Shown here: positions 26,912 to 36,282 of the stretch, piece by piece
How the letters are laid out: the number at the start of each line of letters is the position of its first letter
Position numbering within the stretch: position 1 is the first letter of the stretch
Assembly: GCF_002834295.1 (NCBI RefSeq)
Contig: NZ_PISP01000002.1
Coordinates: 465,228 to 529,227 of the forward strand
Source: Rhodohalobacter barkolensis
GTDB lineage: Bacteria > Bacteroidota > Rhodothermia > Balneolales > Balneolaceae
Reading direction: 5' to 3'
DNA: 64,000 nt
Made by a program: the position numbers and the translations under genes
Notes under the pieces: model-generated
What the model was told of the DNA's origin: nothing
Databases searched by the model: none
What the model saw: only the letters and a program-made list of their open reading frames with translations

Positions 26912-28168
26912 ATGAAGATTTTGATACAAATTATTACAGCGCTTTTGATTCTGTTTTTGGTTTCAGCTTGTAATAACGGCGAACTTCAACAACCGATTTA
27001 TGAATACGCAACATCCAGTCCGGCTGATACCGGTGCACGTTATCCATACCTGCAAAAGGATGCTCAGGGGAAAATCTACATGAGCTGGATATTAGGTATT
27101 GAAGAGGAGATGCATGCCTTGCAATATTCAACATATGATAATGAACGCTGGACACGGCCCCAAAGTGTAAAAGTGGGAGCAGACTTTTTTATAAACTGGG
27201 CAGATTTCCCTTCTGTGGTTGGTTTTGATGGCGATGTAACGGCAGCTCACTGGCTGAAGAAAGTAGAGGGTGGGCCCTATGCCTATAATGTACAAGTGGC
27301 GTTTCCTGAAGAGGAAGGGCTCCGGTGGAGAGATGCAATTACTCCGCACCTGGATGATACAGCTACAGAACATGGTTTTGTGACCATAAAGCCTATTTCG
27401 GATGATAGAGTGCTGGCAATATGGCTGGATGGCAGAGACACGGAAGGCCGGGCTAATGATGAATATGAAGATATGAGTAAGTCGATGACACTTCGCTCTG
27501 CAGAAATTACGAGGGATGGAGAAATTACCCGGAGTCGGGAAATTGATGATGCAGTGTGTGACTGCTGTCAGACAGATTTGGTGCAGACTGAGAACGGATT
27601 TTTAGCGGTTTACAGAAACAGAACCGACGATGAAATCCGTGATATCTATATTTCAAGGTACGATCTGGAAGACGGAGTGTGGAGTGAGCCGATGGCCGTC
27701 TACGATGATGGCTGGCAAATTGGAGCTTGTCCTGTAAACGGGCCTAAAGCGGTTGCAGATGGTGACCGTGTGGCGGTGGCTTGGTTTACTATGGAGGATA
27801 ATGAGTCCCGCACAATGCTGATTCGATCGAGTAATGGAGGACAGACCTTTACCGACCCGATTGAAATTGCAGGTGATCGATCTATGGGACGAGTAGACCT
27901 TGAAATGATCGGTGACGGTACTATTTATGTAAGCTGGATGCGTCATCGTGGAGAGGTTGGCGATGTAATGCTGACAGAAGTAACCCCGAATGGCGAACCG
28001 AAAGATTCAGTGCTCGTAGGAGTTACATCACCATCACGGAGCAGTGGTTTCCCTCAAATGATAACAACAGATGACGGTCTTCTCTTTGCCTGGACTCAAA
28101 CTCAACCTGTGTACCGGGTGAGAACAGCCATTGTACCTTTCGAGTCGATGCAGGAAGCTCAATTGTAA
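26912..28168 (+). CDS. Sialidase-like (BNR-repeat) lipoprotein
   Basis: 418 residues. The N-terminal lipobox VSAC (Cys20) predicts a lipid-anchored envelope protein. The rest looks like a beta-propeller of the sialidase superfamily: repeated SxxGGQTFTDP-type Asp-box turns (for example RSSNGGQTF near 306) and WxDGR/W-strand repeats. True sialidase catalytic residues cannot be confirmed, so enzymatic activity is uncertain. An unusual Cys cluster CDCCQ at 216-220 plus Cys273 could bind a metal. Transcription probably continues into the dipeptidase gene 75 bases downstream. Confidence 0.75.
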   Translation: MKILIQIITALLILFLVSACNNGELQQPIYEYATSSPADTGARYPYLQKDAQGKIYMSWILGIEEEMHALQYSTYDNERWTRPQSVKVGADFFINWADFPSVVGFDGDVTAAHWLKKVEGGPYAYNVQVAFPEEEGLRWRDAITPHLDDTATEHGFVTIKPISDDRVLAIWLDGRDTEGRANDEYEDMSKSMTLRSAEITRDGEITRSREIDDAVCDCCQTDLVQTENGFLAVYRNRTDDEIRDIYISRYDLEDGVWSEPMAVYDDGWQIGACPVNGPKAVADGDRVAVAWFTMEDNESRTMLIRSSNGGQTFTDPIEIAGDRSMGRVDLEMIGDGTIYVSWMRHRGEVGDVMLTEVTPNGEPKDSVLVGVTSPSRSSGFPQMITTDDGLLFAWTQTQPVYRVRTAIVPFESMQEAQL

Positions 28169-28243
28169 TAGATTGTATCTCATCTTGCCTTGAATCTCAG
28201 AACCTTTATTTTTAAAAGTGAAACAAAAATTAAACTGAATAAT

Positions 28244-29521
28244 ATGCTCAATAACTTTACAAAATTAATTGCAGTTACAGTTACTTCAGCTTTACTCATG
28301 GGCTGTGCTTCTCTTTCTGCACAAACAGATCGGGATGATTATAGAGAACAGGCTATTGAAATTCTGGAAAGTGTTCCGCTTTTTGATGGCCATAATGATG
28401 CTCCTCTTCAATATCGGAACCGTGCGGGTTACAAGTTTAGTGAACTCGACTTCTACGATACGACTCACCTTGAACGGTCTATGCACACTGATATTGAACG
28501 CCTGAGAGAAGGACGAGTTGGCGCTCAGTGGTGGTCGGTATATGTTTCAGCCAATCTCCCTGAACCGGAAGCTGTAAAACAAACGATGGAGCAGGTCGAA
28601 TTTGTACATCGGATGGCTCAGCAATATCCTGACGTATTTGAAATTGCCCATACCGCTGATGATGTGGAACGAATCTTTGCTGAAGGTAAAATCGCTTCCC
28701 TGATGGGAATGGAAGGAGGTCACTCCATTAATAATTCTCTTGGAGTGCTTCGAATGTTTCATGAGCTGGGTGTACGATATATGACTCTGACCCACGGCCG
28801 AACACTCGATTGGGCAGATGCTGCCGGTGATGAGCCGAAGCATGACGGACTGAGTGCTTTTGGCGAAGAGGTTGTTCGGGAAATGAACAGACTGGGTATG
28901 GCCGTTGACCTTTCACACGTCACACCTGCAACTATGAAAGATGCCATCCGCGTATCTGAAGCACCTGTTATGTTTTCTCATTCCAACGCACGAGCGATTT
29001 CAAACCATCCGAGAAATGTACCCGATGATGTTTTACAGCTATTGCCTCAGAAAGATGGTTTGGTGATGGTAACGTTTGTGGAGTCATTTACATCCGAGGA
29101 GTTACGTCAATGGTATGCCGAAAGAAGCGGGTACATGGCGAAATTGGAATCACTTTATCCCGGTCAACCCGATATCATCGAGGAAAAGATGGATGAATGG
29201 ACAGACGAGAATGAGATGCCAAAATCTACTCTGGAGCAGGTAGCAGATCATATTGATCATATTCGCGACCAGGTTGGTGTAGATCACATTGGAATAGGTG
29301 GAGATTACGACGGTATATCTTCACTTCCAACCGGACTGGATGATGTTTCAACTTATCCGAATCTGTTTGCAGAACTGCTCAAAAGAGGATACAGTGAAGA
29401 AGATCTGCGTAAAATTGCAGGTGAAAATATGCTTCGTGTGATGCGCGGAGTTGAGGAAACAGCTGAAAGATTACAAAATGTAAGAGGTCCATCAGAAGCT
29501 CTGATTACCGATTTTGATTGA
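28244..29521 (+). CDS. M19 membrane dipeptidase (renal dipeptidase family), lipoprotein
   Basis: About 425 residues. The ATG at 28244 gives a signal peptide ending in the lipobox LLMGC. An upstream ATG at 28190 would bury it behind 18 residues. Zinc-ligand motifs of the M19 family are all present: DGHNDAP near the N-terminus, MGMEGGHSI, VDLSHVTPATM, FSHSNARAISNHPRNVPD and GIGGDYDGI. M19 enzymes hydrolyse dipeptides with broad specificity and use a binuclear zinc centre. Here it would work at the cell envelope. A strong terminator follows. Confidence 0.93.
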   Translation: MLNNFTKLIAVTVTSALLMGCASLSAQTDRDDYREQAIEILESVPLFDGHNDAPLQYRNRAGYKFSELDFYDTTHLERSMHTDIERLREGRVGAQWWSVYVSANLPEPEAVKQTMEQVEFVHRMAQQYPDVFEIAHTADDVERIFAEGKIASLMGMEGGHSINNSLGVLRMFHELGVRYMTLTHGRTLDWADAAGDEPKHDGLSAFGEEVVREMNRLGMAVDLSHVTPATMKDAIRVSEAPVMFSHSNARAISNHPRNVPDDVLQLLPQKDGLVMVTFVESFTSEELRQWYAERSGYMAKLESLYPGQPDIIEEKMDEWTDENEMPKSTLEQVADHIDHIRDQVGVDHIGIGGDYDGISSLPTGLDDVSTYPNLFAELLKRGYSEEDLRKIAGENMLRVMRGVEETAERLQNVRGPSEALITDFD

Positions 29522-29555
29522 TTCTAATCTTTCATCCAATGTTTTATTTATAGAG

Positions 29556-29583
29556 AAGGCGAGCTTAAAGAGCTCGCCTTTTT
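29556..29583 (+). terminator. Terminator after the dipeptidase gene
   Basis: Perfect 10-bp stem AAGGCGAGCT (29556-29565) and AGCTCGCCTT (29571-29580), 5-base loop, T-run through 29583. The A-rich 5' side may also end the convergent hydrolase transcript. Confidence 0.88.
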
Positions 29584-29630
29584 ATATTAAGCTGGTTGTA
29601 TAATTGTCGGTGGCACTTGAGCAGGAAAAA

Positions 29631-30428
29631 TCAAAGATCACTCAAAATATCCCGTATCCACTCCCATGAACTGTCGCGTGCGGTTTTGTTTGCCCTTTCG
29701 GCATCAGGGGCATCGCCTGTTCTCATATATCCGTGTCCGGCGCCCTCATAGATGTTATAGATATACGTTTTATCATGCTTCTCCATCAGTTCAGAGGTTT
29801 CCGGTATGGTAGAATTGATGCGCTGATCGTCACCGCCGTAAAATCCATAAACAGGGCTGGAAATGTTCCGGATACGATCTTCATCGGTTGTAGCACTTCC
29901 GTAAAAGACGAGAGCTGCAGATAATCCATCAGCATTTGTGGCATACCGAAAACTTTGCGATCCTCCCCAGCAAAATCCCGCCACAACAACTTCACCGGTA
30001 GCAGCTGGTAAATCGGTAACATAATTTTGAACAGCCATCAGATCCTGGGTAATCCGTTGCGGTTCGAGCTGGTAGAGAGCGTCCCGGGCGGCATCACTTG
30101 ACTCAAAATCCCGTGTTCGCTGGTAATTCTCATCAAACTGAGATAGCAGATCCGGTGCAATTGCAATATATCCTTCGGCCGCAAGCTGATCGGCAAAACT
30201 TCGTACCCAATCGGTTAGTCCTCGATTTTCGTGAATTACTATAACGGCCATTGCATTTTCTGAAACTTCGGGATAGACCACAAAACTGTGAATGGTACGG
30301 TCGCCATCTTTCACCTCCACCCACTCCTGATGGCGGGGAGAGTCTTCAAGCTGCTGCAGGGCGAAATCCTGAGCAGATACGGTTTGACTGACGAATAGGA
30401 GGGACAGTGTGAGTATCAAATATTTCAT
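29631..30428 (-). CDS. Dienelactone hydrolase family protein, exported
   Basis: 265 residues with a signal peptide (MKYLILTLSLLFVSQTVSAQ). The start is placed at the ATG at 30428, since an upstream in-frame ATG at 30467 would put 13 polar residues before it. Alpha/beta-hydrolase fold with the DLH nucleophile motif GFCWGGSQ (catalytic Cys) near 150, the acid in YGGDDQRIN and the His in GAGHGYMR. DLH enzymes hydrolyse cyclic ester or lactone bonds. Exported members in this group are of unknown substrate. It is convergent with the dipeptidase gene. Confidence 0.9.
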   Translation of the reverse strand: MKYLILTLSLLFVSQTVSAQDFALQQLEDSPRHQEWVEVKDGDRTIHSFVVYPEVSENAMAVIVIHENRGLTDWVRSFADQLAAEGYIAIAPDLLSQFDENYQRTRDFESSDAARDALYQLEPQRITQDLMAVQNYVTDLPAATGEVVVAGFCWGGSQSFRYATNADGLSAALVFYGSATTDEDRIRNISSPVYGFYGGDDQRINSTIPETSELMEKHDKTYIYNIYEGAGHGYMRTGDAPDAERANKTARDSSWEWIRDILSDL

Positions 30429-30496
30429 GTACTTGTAATTGGTTGTAGAGTATATGTTTAAAGCCACAAACCGGTGATATCGTTCAGATATACCTG

Positions 30497-30743
30497 CCGG
30501 CCATGAATGAGCGGCCTGTCTTCCAAAGCTTCAGCGCAGGCAGGCTCGTATATAGAGCCCATAAGGGGCTCAAGTTTTGATTGATAGTGAGCGTCGAATC
30601 GATGTTAGGTGAAAGGGAAAGTTTCAATTTAGAATGCAGAATCACTCTGCGAAAATCTGCGAGGTAATCTGCGAAACTCAGCGAGAACGTTTCCGACCAT
30701 GAATGACCGGCTTGTATGTAGAGCCTATTCCGAGCTCATTTTG
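30497..30743. repeat. Duplicated intergenic palindromic element
   Basis: Two related copies lie in the gene-free stretch 30429-30760. Copy 1 (about 30497-30574) has CCGGCCATGAATGAGCGGC, a 26-base insertion, then GTATATAGAGCCC-ataag-GGGCTC (a perfect 6-bp stem). Copy 2 (30693-30743) has CCGACCATGAATGACCGGC directly followed by GTATGTAGAGCCTATTCCGAGCTC. Between them, ATCTGCGA/CTCTGCGA-type 8-mers recur at 30645, 30655, 30667 and 30677. No coding potential is seen. Confidence 0.65.
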
Positions 30744-30760
30744 ACCTGTGATTTTGAACA

Positions 30761-32977
30761 TCAAATCATGATCAAGTAAGTCAATTTAACGATTCCTGCA
30801 CGACTGTTTAGGATGAAGTCTTTTCGCGGACCGAAGAGATCTTCGTTATCGCCGGTGATGTGATAATTTGTATTAAATACGAGAAAAAGGTCACTTCCGG
30901 GTCTGTGAATCCAGTTGATTCGTAGATTTGACTGTAGATTTCTGGAGAAGTTGTCGTATTGAATCAGGGCTTTGGCAAACAGCTTTCTGCTGATGGCACC
31001 GAGTAACGATGACCGGATGGTTGTGGCTTCAAAATCTCCATTTTCAAACGGGAGCCTTATGATGGTGTGATTCACTCCGCCCTCAATATGAAAGTGCTTT
31101 GACTGGCGAAATCCGAAATCGACACCAAAATCGGTACGGTTACCGTCATAAAACTGACCGGTGGAAAAATCGAACGATCCGAATACATTTCGTGCTTCAT
31201 CCGTTCTTCCCTTTGCAGATAGCGTATGGAATGTATAGTCGCCGGCGGGAATGATTGCATCGGGACGAAGTGTGAAGTTGTTGATCAGTCTTTCAAAAAG
31301 TCGTTCATATTCTACTTCAAAAGATTGGCGGTTCCCCAACTCGGATCGAATGGATGCCGAAAATTCCGTGGTTTGCAGTGTACCGTCCTGTCCTTCAAAG
31401 TAGTCGTACGAAGTTCTGAAGTAGAGTTTTCGAATGGAACTAAAATCTACATTGGGTTTATAACCGGCGTTTGCAGAGTATTGACGAAAATCCAGGCGAC
31501 GAACAAAACCCAACTCCGGACGGAAGTTTTGACCCACAGAGGTAAATGATGAGCCTCCTTCAAAGATATCGTTTTCAAGCTGGATTGAAATATTCCCTGC
31601 CGCATCATTCAGCAGACTGTTGTCATCCCAAACGTTGGTATACCAGGCATCAAACTGACTGGAACTCCAAAAGCGGTATCGGGTGTCGAACCCAAGAACA
31701 CGGTTGTAACCATCGGGCTGCTCTACATTCGTGAATATCGTACCCACGGTTGCGCGAGGAAAAACATTAGCCTGAAATCGGGCCACCGAATTGTTGGTAG
31801 AATTCACTCCAAACAGATCTCCCATGCCGTCACCGGTTTCAATATTCATCAAACCGATGGAGTAGCGTCCGGTCTGTCCTGTTACCCGTGCTCCGGTCAG
31901 AATCTGATCGGTTAGACCGATATTCCGCGAAAAGAAGGTTTGTGTGGAGCGGGTATTCCCGTGCTCAAAAAGTCCGGCGCGCTCCAGAAAGAATTCACGT
32001 TTTTCAGGAAAAAAAAGATTGAAACGGGTCAGATTTAGCTGAACATTATCTGCTTCAACTTGAGCAAAATCGGTGTTAACGGTAAGGTCTAATGTCATGT
32101 TGGAGGAGATGCTGTATTTCAGGTCTCCGCCAAAATCGTAATTGTAGTCAATATCGGTCGTCTCGTTTTGCAGATCGGGTCGAACCTCCTGCGCACCGGA
32201 AATCAGGTATGGTTTAATCTCAATATTTTTTCCACGATTAATTCCTTTCAAGCCTTTCAGCCGACCATATTGTGAGGCTGCGGCCAGAACACCGAAACTC
32301 CCTCCATACTCCATTCCGATAGCCGGCCAGAGAACGCGCTCGTTCTTTCGGTTGATCATCCGGGAGACCATCAGGCCAAACTCCAGCTCTTCACCCTCTG
32401 GGAATCGGAGTTGACGAAACGGGATGGCTACTTCCAGCGTCCATCCTTCATCATCAATAACGGTTTCACTTCGGAATACGGCATCCCATGAAAAACTGTC
32501 GTAGTTGAGTACTTCATCCGTGACGAGAGCATCATCCTGTGTTCCCAAAGCGTTCATTTCAAAAAGGTAGGCGTTCCGTCCGTCAAGATAGGTATCGATA
32601 CCAATGTAGGCATGGTCGTCTCGATTATTGCGCCCACCGCGCTCCAGGTTTTTGGCACGGATCAGTTCCGGATTGTCATCATAAAATCGAAAGGCGAAGT
32701 AGAGGTTATCGCGATCGTAGGCGATTCGAACTTCGGTGTCCTCAGTTGCCGGTGCACCATCCTCCGGCCAAACCTGTGTTAAATTTGTGATGGGCTGAAT
32801 GTCCTGCCAGGTCGGGTCATCCAGATTTCCGTCAATAAATGGTGGGGTTTCCGTAAAAACGGCATGTACTTCAAAATCTGTGGGGGCAGGGACCGGCTGC
32901 GTGGTTTGGGCAGACACCGGGTTCAGATGAAATTGAAGAGTAACGGCTATAAGAGCAGTGATCGTAAAAAACTTCAT
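30761..32977 (-). CDS. DUF5916-type outer-membrane protein with N-terminal CBM9-like domain
   Basis: 738 residues. A signal peptide ends near residue 23 (VSAQTT). A carbohydrate-binding-family-9-like domain occupies about 40-230, with DGNLDDPTWQDI and the YDRDNLYFAFRFYDDNP strand. The remainder is predominantly amphipathic beta strand with NxRxFFPEKREFFLERAG near 330 and ends in an aromatic/hydrophobic strand (KLTYLIMI), consistent with an outer-membrane barrel. This matches DUF5916 (CBM9 plus barrel) proteins, which are common in Bacteroidota. The function is unknown. It is a single gene divergent from the M61 peptidase. Confidence 0.85.
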   Translation of the reverse strand: MKFFTITALIAVTLQFHLNPVSAQTTQPVPAPTDFEVHAVFTETPPFIDGNLDDPTWQDIQPITNLTQVWPEDGAPATEDTEVRIAYDRDNLYFAFRFYDDNPELIRAKNLERGGRNNRDDHAYIGIDTYLDGRNAYLFEMNALGTQDDALVTDEVLNYDSFSWDAVFRSETVIDDEGWTLEVAIPFRQLRFPEGEELEFGLMVSRMINRKNERVLWPAIGMEYGGSFGVLAAASQYGRLKGLKGINRGKNIEIKPYLISGAQEVRPDLQNETTDIDYNYDFGGDLKYSISSNMTLDLTVNTDFAQVEADNVQLNLTRFNLFFPEKREFFLERAGLFEHGNTRSTQTFFSRNIGLTDQILTGARVTGQTGRYSIGLMNIETGDGMGDLFGVNSTNNSVARFQANVFPRATVGTIFTNVEQPDGYNRVLGFDTRYRFWSSSQFDAWYTNVWDDNSLLNDAAGNISIQLENDIFEGGSSFTSVGQNFRPELGFVRRLDFRQYSANAGYKPNVDFSSIRKLYFRTSYDYFEGQDGTLQTTEFSASIRSELGNRQSFEVEYERLFERLINNFTLRPDAIIPAGDYTFHTLSAKGRTDEARNVFGSFDFSTGQFYDGNRTDFGVDFGFRQSKHFHIEGGVNHTIIRLPFENGDFEATTIRSSLLGAISRKLFAKALIQYDNFSRNLQSNLRINWIHRPGSDLFLVFNTNYHITGDNEDLFGPRKDFILNSRAGIVKLTYLIMI

Positions 32978-33314
32978 TCAGTTGGCTTGATTTATTTTTC
33001 AGAGAACAGCTGAATATAGGGAAATGATCAAAAAGGGGTGTGTTAAATGTTGTGATCGCTGTTTCAATCAAACTGCAAAAAAAGAAAGTTTCTAATTTCA
33101 ATAGAAACTGAATTTACTCACCCATTACCGGTATTAATCCAGGTGGAATCAGGCACTGAATATCGAACTCAAATGGCACAATTTTTAACAAATTGCATAC
33201 AGTGTTGTGTACGAATTATCGCGATACTAATTTATGACTATGAGTAATCCTCAGAAATCGGATTCGAATTTTATTACCTTCCGAACGTATTCAAATAATT
33301 CTAAAGTTCTATTT
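32978..33314. other. Intergenic region between divergent genes
   Basis: This 337-base AT-rich stretch separates the barrel-protein and peptidase starts and must carry both promoters. No palindrome, repeat or plausible small gene was recognised. The only open frame is the 27-codon extension upstream of the peptidase signal peptide, judged non-coding. Confidence 0.5.
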
Positions 33315-35111
33315 ATGAAACGATCGATACTTCTCTTTTTTATAACATTTTTGGTTCATTCTGTTGGTTTTTCTCAAACTACCACACAATATGAAATCTC
33401 TTTTGATAATGCTGTTCATCACGAAGCAGAGATTTCAATTCACTTTCAGAATTTGGAGGAGAAGGAACTTGAAGTTCGAATGAGCCGAACATCACCGGGT
33501 CGATACGCACTTCATGAGTTTGCTAAAAATGTGTACGCTGTAAAAGCGTTCGACGGCGATGGGAATGAACTCAAGATTACCCGACCAAATCCGCACCAGT
33601 GGAATGTAAGCGGTCATAATGGAACCGTTCGATTTGAATATACACTCTTTGCAAACCGCGGTGATGGGACTTACTCACAGATTGATGAATCCCATGCTCA
33701 CCTGAACATACCGGCAACTTTTGCTTGGGCAAGAAATTATGAACATCGGCCGATTGAGGTGACGTTTAATGTTCGGGATGATCTGAACTGGAAGGTGGCA
33801 ACACAGCTGAGGCATCTGGAAGAAAATCGATACTATGCACCCGATCTGGACTACTTTTTAGACAGCCCGGTTGAGATTGCCGACTTTTTTCTTCGAGATG
33901 AAAATGTGGACGGGCAAACGATTCGAATGGCTCTCCACACCCACGCCACTGAGGCAGAGGTGGATTCCTATTTTGAAAAGGTGATGGCAATTGTACATAA
34001 ACAGCGAGATGTTTTCGGTGAACTGCCGGATTTCGACTATGGTGAATACACATTTTTAAATTGCTACTCGCCCAATGCCAGCGGAGACGGGATGGAACAC
34101 CGCAACTCAACCGTGGTGTCGGGCACAAAACCGATCGATCAGCCATTGGAAGATTACCGAATCAGTACGATCTCTCACGAGTTTTTTCACATTTGGAATG
34201 TAGAGCGGATTCGCCCGGCATCACTTGAACCGTTCGATTTTGAAGAGGCTAATATGAGTGGGGAGCTCTGGTTTGCCGAAGGGTTTACCAGTTACTATAC
34301 AGGCCTGATACTTGCAAGAGCAGGAATTATCACGGAAGAACAGTATGTAGAAGTACTTTCGGGTGGAATCAATTTTGTGGCAAACTCTACAGGAAGAAAC
34401 TACTTCAATCCTATTGAAATGAGCTATCAGGCGCCTTTTGTTGATGCGGCCCGATCGGTGGACCCAACCAACCGAGAGAATACCTTTATTTCGTACTACA
34501 CCTACGGGAGCGTTTTGGGATTAGCCCTTGACCTGTCACTTCGTGATCTGGATGGAGATTTGAATCTGGACGATTTCATGAAGCAAATGTGGGAAAATTA
34601 CGGCAGGGATGAAATTCCATATACAATCCGGGATATCAGAGCGGAATTGTCAGCGTATGCCGGTAAAGAATTTTCCGATGATTTTTTTGACAACTACATC
34701 TACAATAGCAAGTTGCCGGATTATCAGCGGCTTTTTGATTCGATTGGTTTAACGTTCGAAGAAGCTAATCCCGGCAGGGCTGTTCTGGGTACGTCGATTT
34801 CGATAAACAATGGGATTGGCAGATTGCAGACCAATGCCATTGTTGGATCACCCATATACGAAGCGGGGATTAACAGGAATGATGAGATTTTGGAAATCGG
34901 AGGGGCTCTGCTCTCTGAGGTCGAAAGTGTTGATGAAATTTTATCAGACTATCAACCGGGAGATACCATCTCAATTCGAACGGTTCGGACGGGAGAAGAG
35001 AGGATTGTGGACGTTGAACTGGTTGCCGATCCATCCATCAGAACATCCGTAAATAGAGAAGCTGAATCCCGTCTGGCAGAAAAAAGAAGCCGTTGGCTAA
35101 AAAGTATGTGA
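33315..35111 (+). CDS. M61-family metallopeptidase (glycyl-aminopeptidase type) with PDZ domain
   Basis: About 598 residues from ATG 33315, where a signal peptide starts (MKRSILLFFITFLVHSVGFS). The upstream ATG at 33234 would hide it. An N-terminal beta domain comes first, then the zinc site ISHEFFHIWNVERIRP (HExxH) with the third ligand Glu in WFAEGFTSYYTG, typical of peptidase family M61. A C-terminal PDZ-like domain (ETNAIVGSPIYEAG-type region through GDTISIRTVRTGEE) follows. M61 members remove N-terminal glycine or similar residues. Here it is exported. A terminator-like hairpin follows. Confidence 0.92.
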   Translation: MKRSILLFFITFLVHSVGFSQTTTQYEISFDNAVHHEAEISIHFQNLEEKELEVRMSRTSPGRYALHEFAKNVYAVKAFDGDGNELKITRPNPHQWNVSGHNGTVRFEYTLFANRGDGTYSQIDESHAHLNIPATFAWARNYEHRPIEVTFNVRDDLNWKVATQLRHLEENRYYAPDLDYFLDSPVEIADFFLRDENVDGQTIRMALHTHATEAEVDSYFEKVMAIVHKQRDVFGELPDFDYGEYTFLNCYSPNASGDGMEHRNSTVVSGTKPIDQPLEDYRISTISHEFFHIWNVERIRPASLEPFDFEEANMSGELWFAEGFTSYYTGLILARAGIITEEQYVEVLSGGINFVANSTGRNYFNPIEMSYQAPFVDAARSVDPTNRENTFISYYTYGSVLGLALDLSLRDLDGDLNLDDFMKQMWENYGRDEIPYTIRDIRAELSAYAGKEFSDDFFDNYIYNSKLPDYQRLFDSIGLTFEEANPGRAVLGTSISINNGIGRLQTNAIVGSPIYEAGINRNDEILEIGGALLSEVESVDEILSDYQPGDTISIRTVRTGEERIVDVELVADPSIRTSVNREAESRLAEKRSRWLKSM

Positions 35112-35150
35112 TAATGCTCTCCAATCGGATGGACTAAGCGTTTAGATAAT

Positions 35151-35179
35151 TTGAGGCTCTCGTGAATTGAGAGCCTCAA
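35151..35179. terminator. Terminator-like hairpin between convergent genes
   Basis: Perfect 11-bp stem TTGAGGCTCTC (35151-35161) and GAGAGCCTCAA (35169-35179) with a 7-base loop. It has no long T-run, but it is placed to end both the peptidase transcript and the opposing operon. Confidence 0.6.
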
Positions 35180-35213
35180 TAATCTTAATTAGCTGGAGAA
35201 AATCTGATTCGGT

Positions 35214-35774
35214 TTATTTGTCAGCTTGATCCTGGTCTGCGTAGCGGAAAAGCGACGCCGCCACAACAAAGAGTGTGATAAAGAATCCGTTAACGACAAG
35301 AATTTCATATACAGAACTTCCCTGTGCATCCCCCATACCTGTGAGCAGTGCGGCGACAGCGATCAACGCTTGAACACCGGCCATTGCAAACAAAGTGATC
35401 ATCAAGCCTTTGGGCTTGAATTGCGAAATGAAACCCCCGCCAATCCCGGTAAAAATCACCAGGAAGTAGAGCAGGTTGATATCATTGTTTTCAGATCCAA
35501 TAATTCCCACTGCCATATTGACCCAGATGAGAAATAGTCCGGTAAAAAGCGCAAAGCCGATCGCAAGCCGGTATGCAATTTCACCTGACTTTCTTGTGAT
35601 AAGGGTGTAGGTCAGTCCGGTTCCGAAGAGAAGGGTTCCGGCTATGACAAAATCAGAGAGTGTCCAAACGACTTCGTTTGAAAACTGCATGGCAATCAAC
35701 GGAATCAATAAGATGAGGCCGGTTGCAACGGCAGGGTAAGCTATAGAGTGGATTAAGTTTCGTTCTTTGTTCAT
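35214..35774 (-). CDS. Six-helix membrane protein of unknown function
   Basis: 186 residues with six predicted membrane helices (about 10-30, 37-60, 66-90, 101-120, 126-150 and 158-182) and short polar ends. No family is recognised. It is the last gene of a four-gene minus-strand operon that also encodes a winged-helix regulator and two other small membrane proteins. The 5-base gap to the preceding gene supports co-translation. It may be a sensor-like or transport-accessory protein controlled by that regulator, but nothing in the sequence shows a substrate. Confidence 0.75.
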   Translation of the reverse strand: MNKERNLIHSIAYPAVATGLILLIPLIAMQFSNEVVWTLSDFVIAGTLLFGTGLTYTLITRKSGEIAYRLAIGFALFTGLFLIWVNMAVGIIGSENNDINLLYFLVIFTGIGGGFISQFKPKGLMITLFAMAGVQALIAVAALLTGMGDAQGSSVYEILVVNGFFITLFVVAASLFRYADQDQADK

Positions 35775-35779
35775 TTGTA

Positions 35780-35974
35780 TTACCTGTGTAGCGATTTAAT
35801 TCTGGATCTTGTTATTAAATACCATCCGGTTCCTGCTACGATCATCAATAGTGGAATGGCTCCCGGTTCATACTCCACAACGACCATGTATGTGAGCAGC
35901 GCAATGCCCAGCATGATGATTACTATCGAGAAGATTTTTTGCAGTTTAAGTTTTTGAGTTCGTTCTGATGTCAT
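35780..35974 (-). CDS. Small two-helix membrane protein
   Basis: 64 residues. A basic N-terminus (MTSERTQKLKLQK) is followed by two hydrophobic helices (about 13-33 and 40-57) and a basic C-terminus, which suggests both ends face the cytoplasm. No family is recognised. The start overlaps the end of the regulator gene by four bases (ATGA), and the next gene starts 5 bases after its stop, so it clearly sits inside the operon. It is short but well supported by this tight packing. Confidence 0.7.
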   Translation of the reverse strand: MTSERTQKLKLQKIFSIVIIMLGIALLTYMVVVEYEPGAIPLLMIVAGTGWYLITRSRIKSLHR

Positions 35975-36276
35975 GACTCTTTCTGTGATTTTATGATGGC
36001 TTCCAACGCCTGCAGGTGGTTATCAAATGCCTCTTTCCCATTGGGAGTCATGGAGTATTTAGTGTTTGGTTTATTATCGATAAAGGATTTTTCCACACTG
36101 ATAAACTCCTCTTTTTCCAGTTTCTTAAGGTGTGTGGCTAAATTGCCATCTGTTACATCCAGAAACTCTTTCAGTGCAGTGAAGTCGAGCGACTCGTTCA
36201 CTGCAAGGACAGACATGATTCCCAACCTGATCCTGCTCTCAAACGCTTTATGTAAATCATCGAAGGATATATTCAC
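35971..36276 (-). CDS. Winged helix-turn-helix transcriptional regulator (HTH_34/PF13601 type)
   Basis: 101 residues. It opens with FDDLHKAFESRIRLGIMSVLAV, then the recognition region LDFTALKEFLDVTDGNLATHLKKLEKEEFISVEKSFIDNKPNTKYSMTP, and ends in a helix. This is the compact winged-helix family whose genes usually sit beside small membrane-protein genes they control. The start is GTG 36276. It is 6 bases downstream of the first membrane-protein gene and overlaps the next one. The perfect palindrome upstream of the operon is a candidate binding site. Confidence 0.87.
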   Translation of the reverse strand: MNISFDDLHKAFESRIRLGIMSVLAVNESLDFTALKEFLDVTDGNLATHLKKLEKEEFISVEKSFIDNKPNTKYSMTPNGKEAFDNHLQALEAIIKSQKES

Positions 36277-36282
36277 GCTGAA

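Noticed and set aside
30645..30684. ATCTGCGA-type short repeats as a CRISPR array
   Set aside because: The repeat is only 8 bases, spacing is about 10-12 bases and no cas genes are present.
33766..34146. 126-codon open frame on the minus strand inside the M61 peptidase gene
   Set aside because: It lies wholly within a strongly supported gene, and its low-complexity, proline/arginine-rich product matches no family. Similar antisense frames in other genes were discarded for the same reason.
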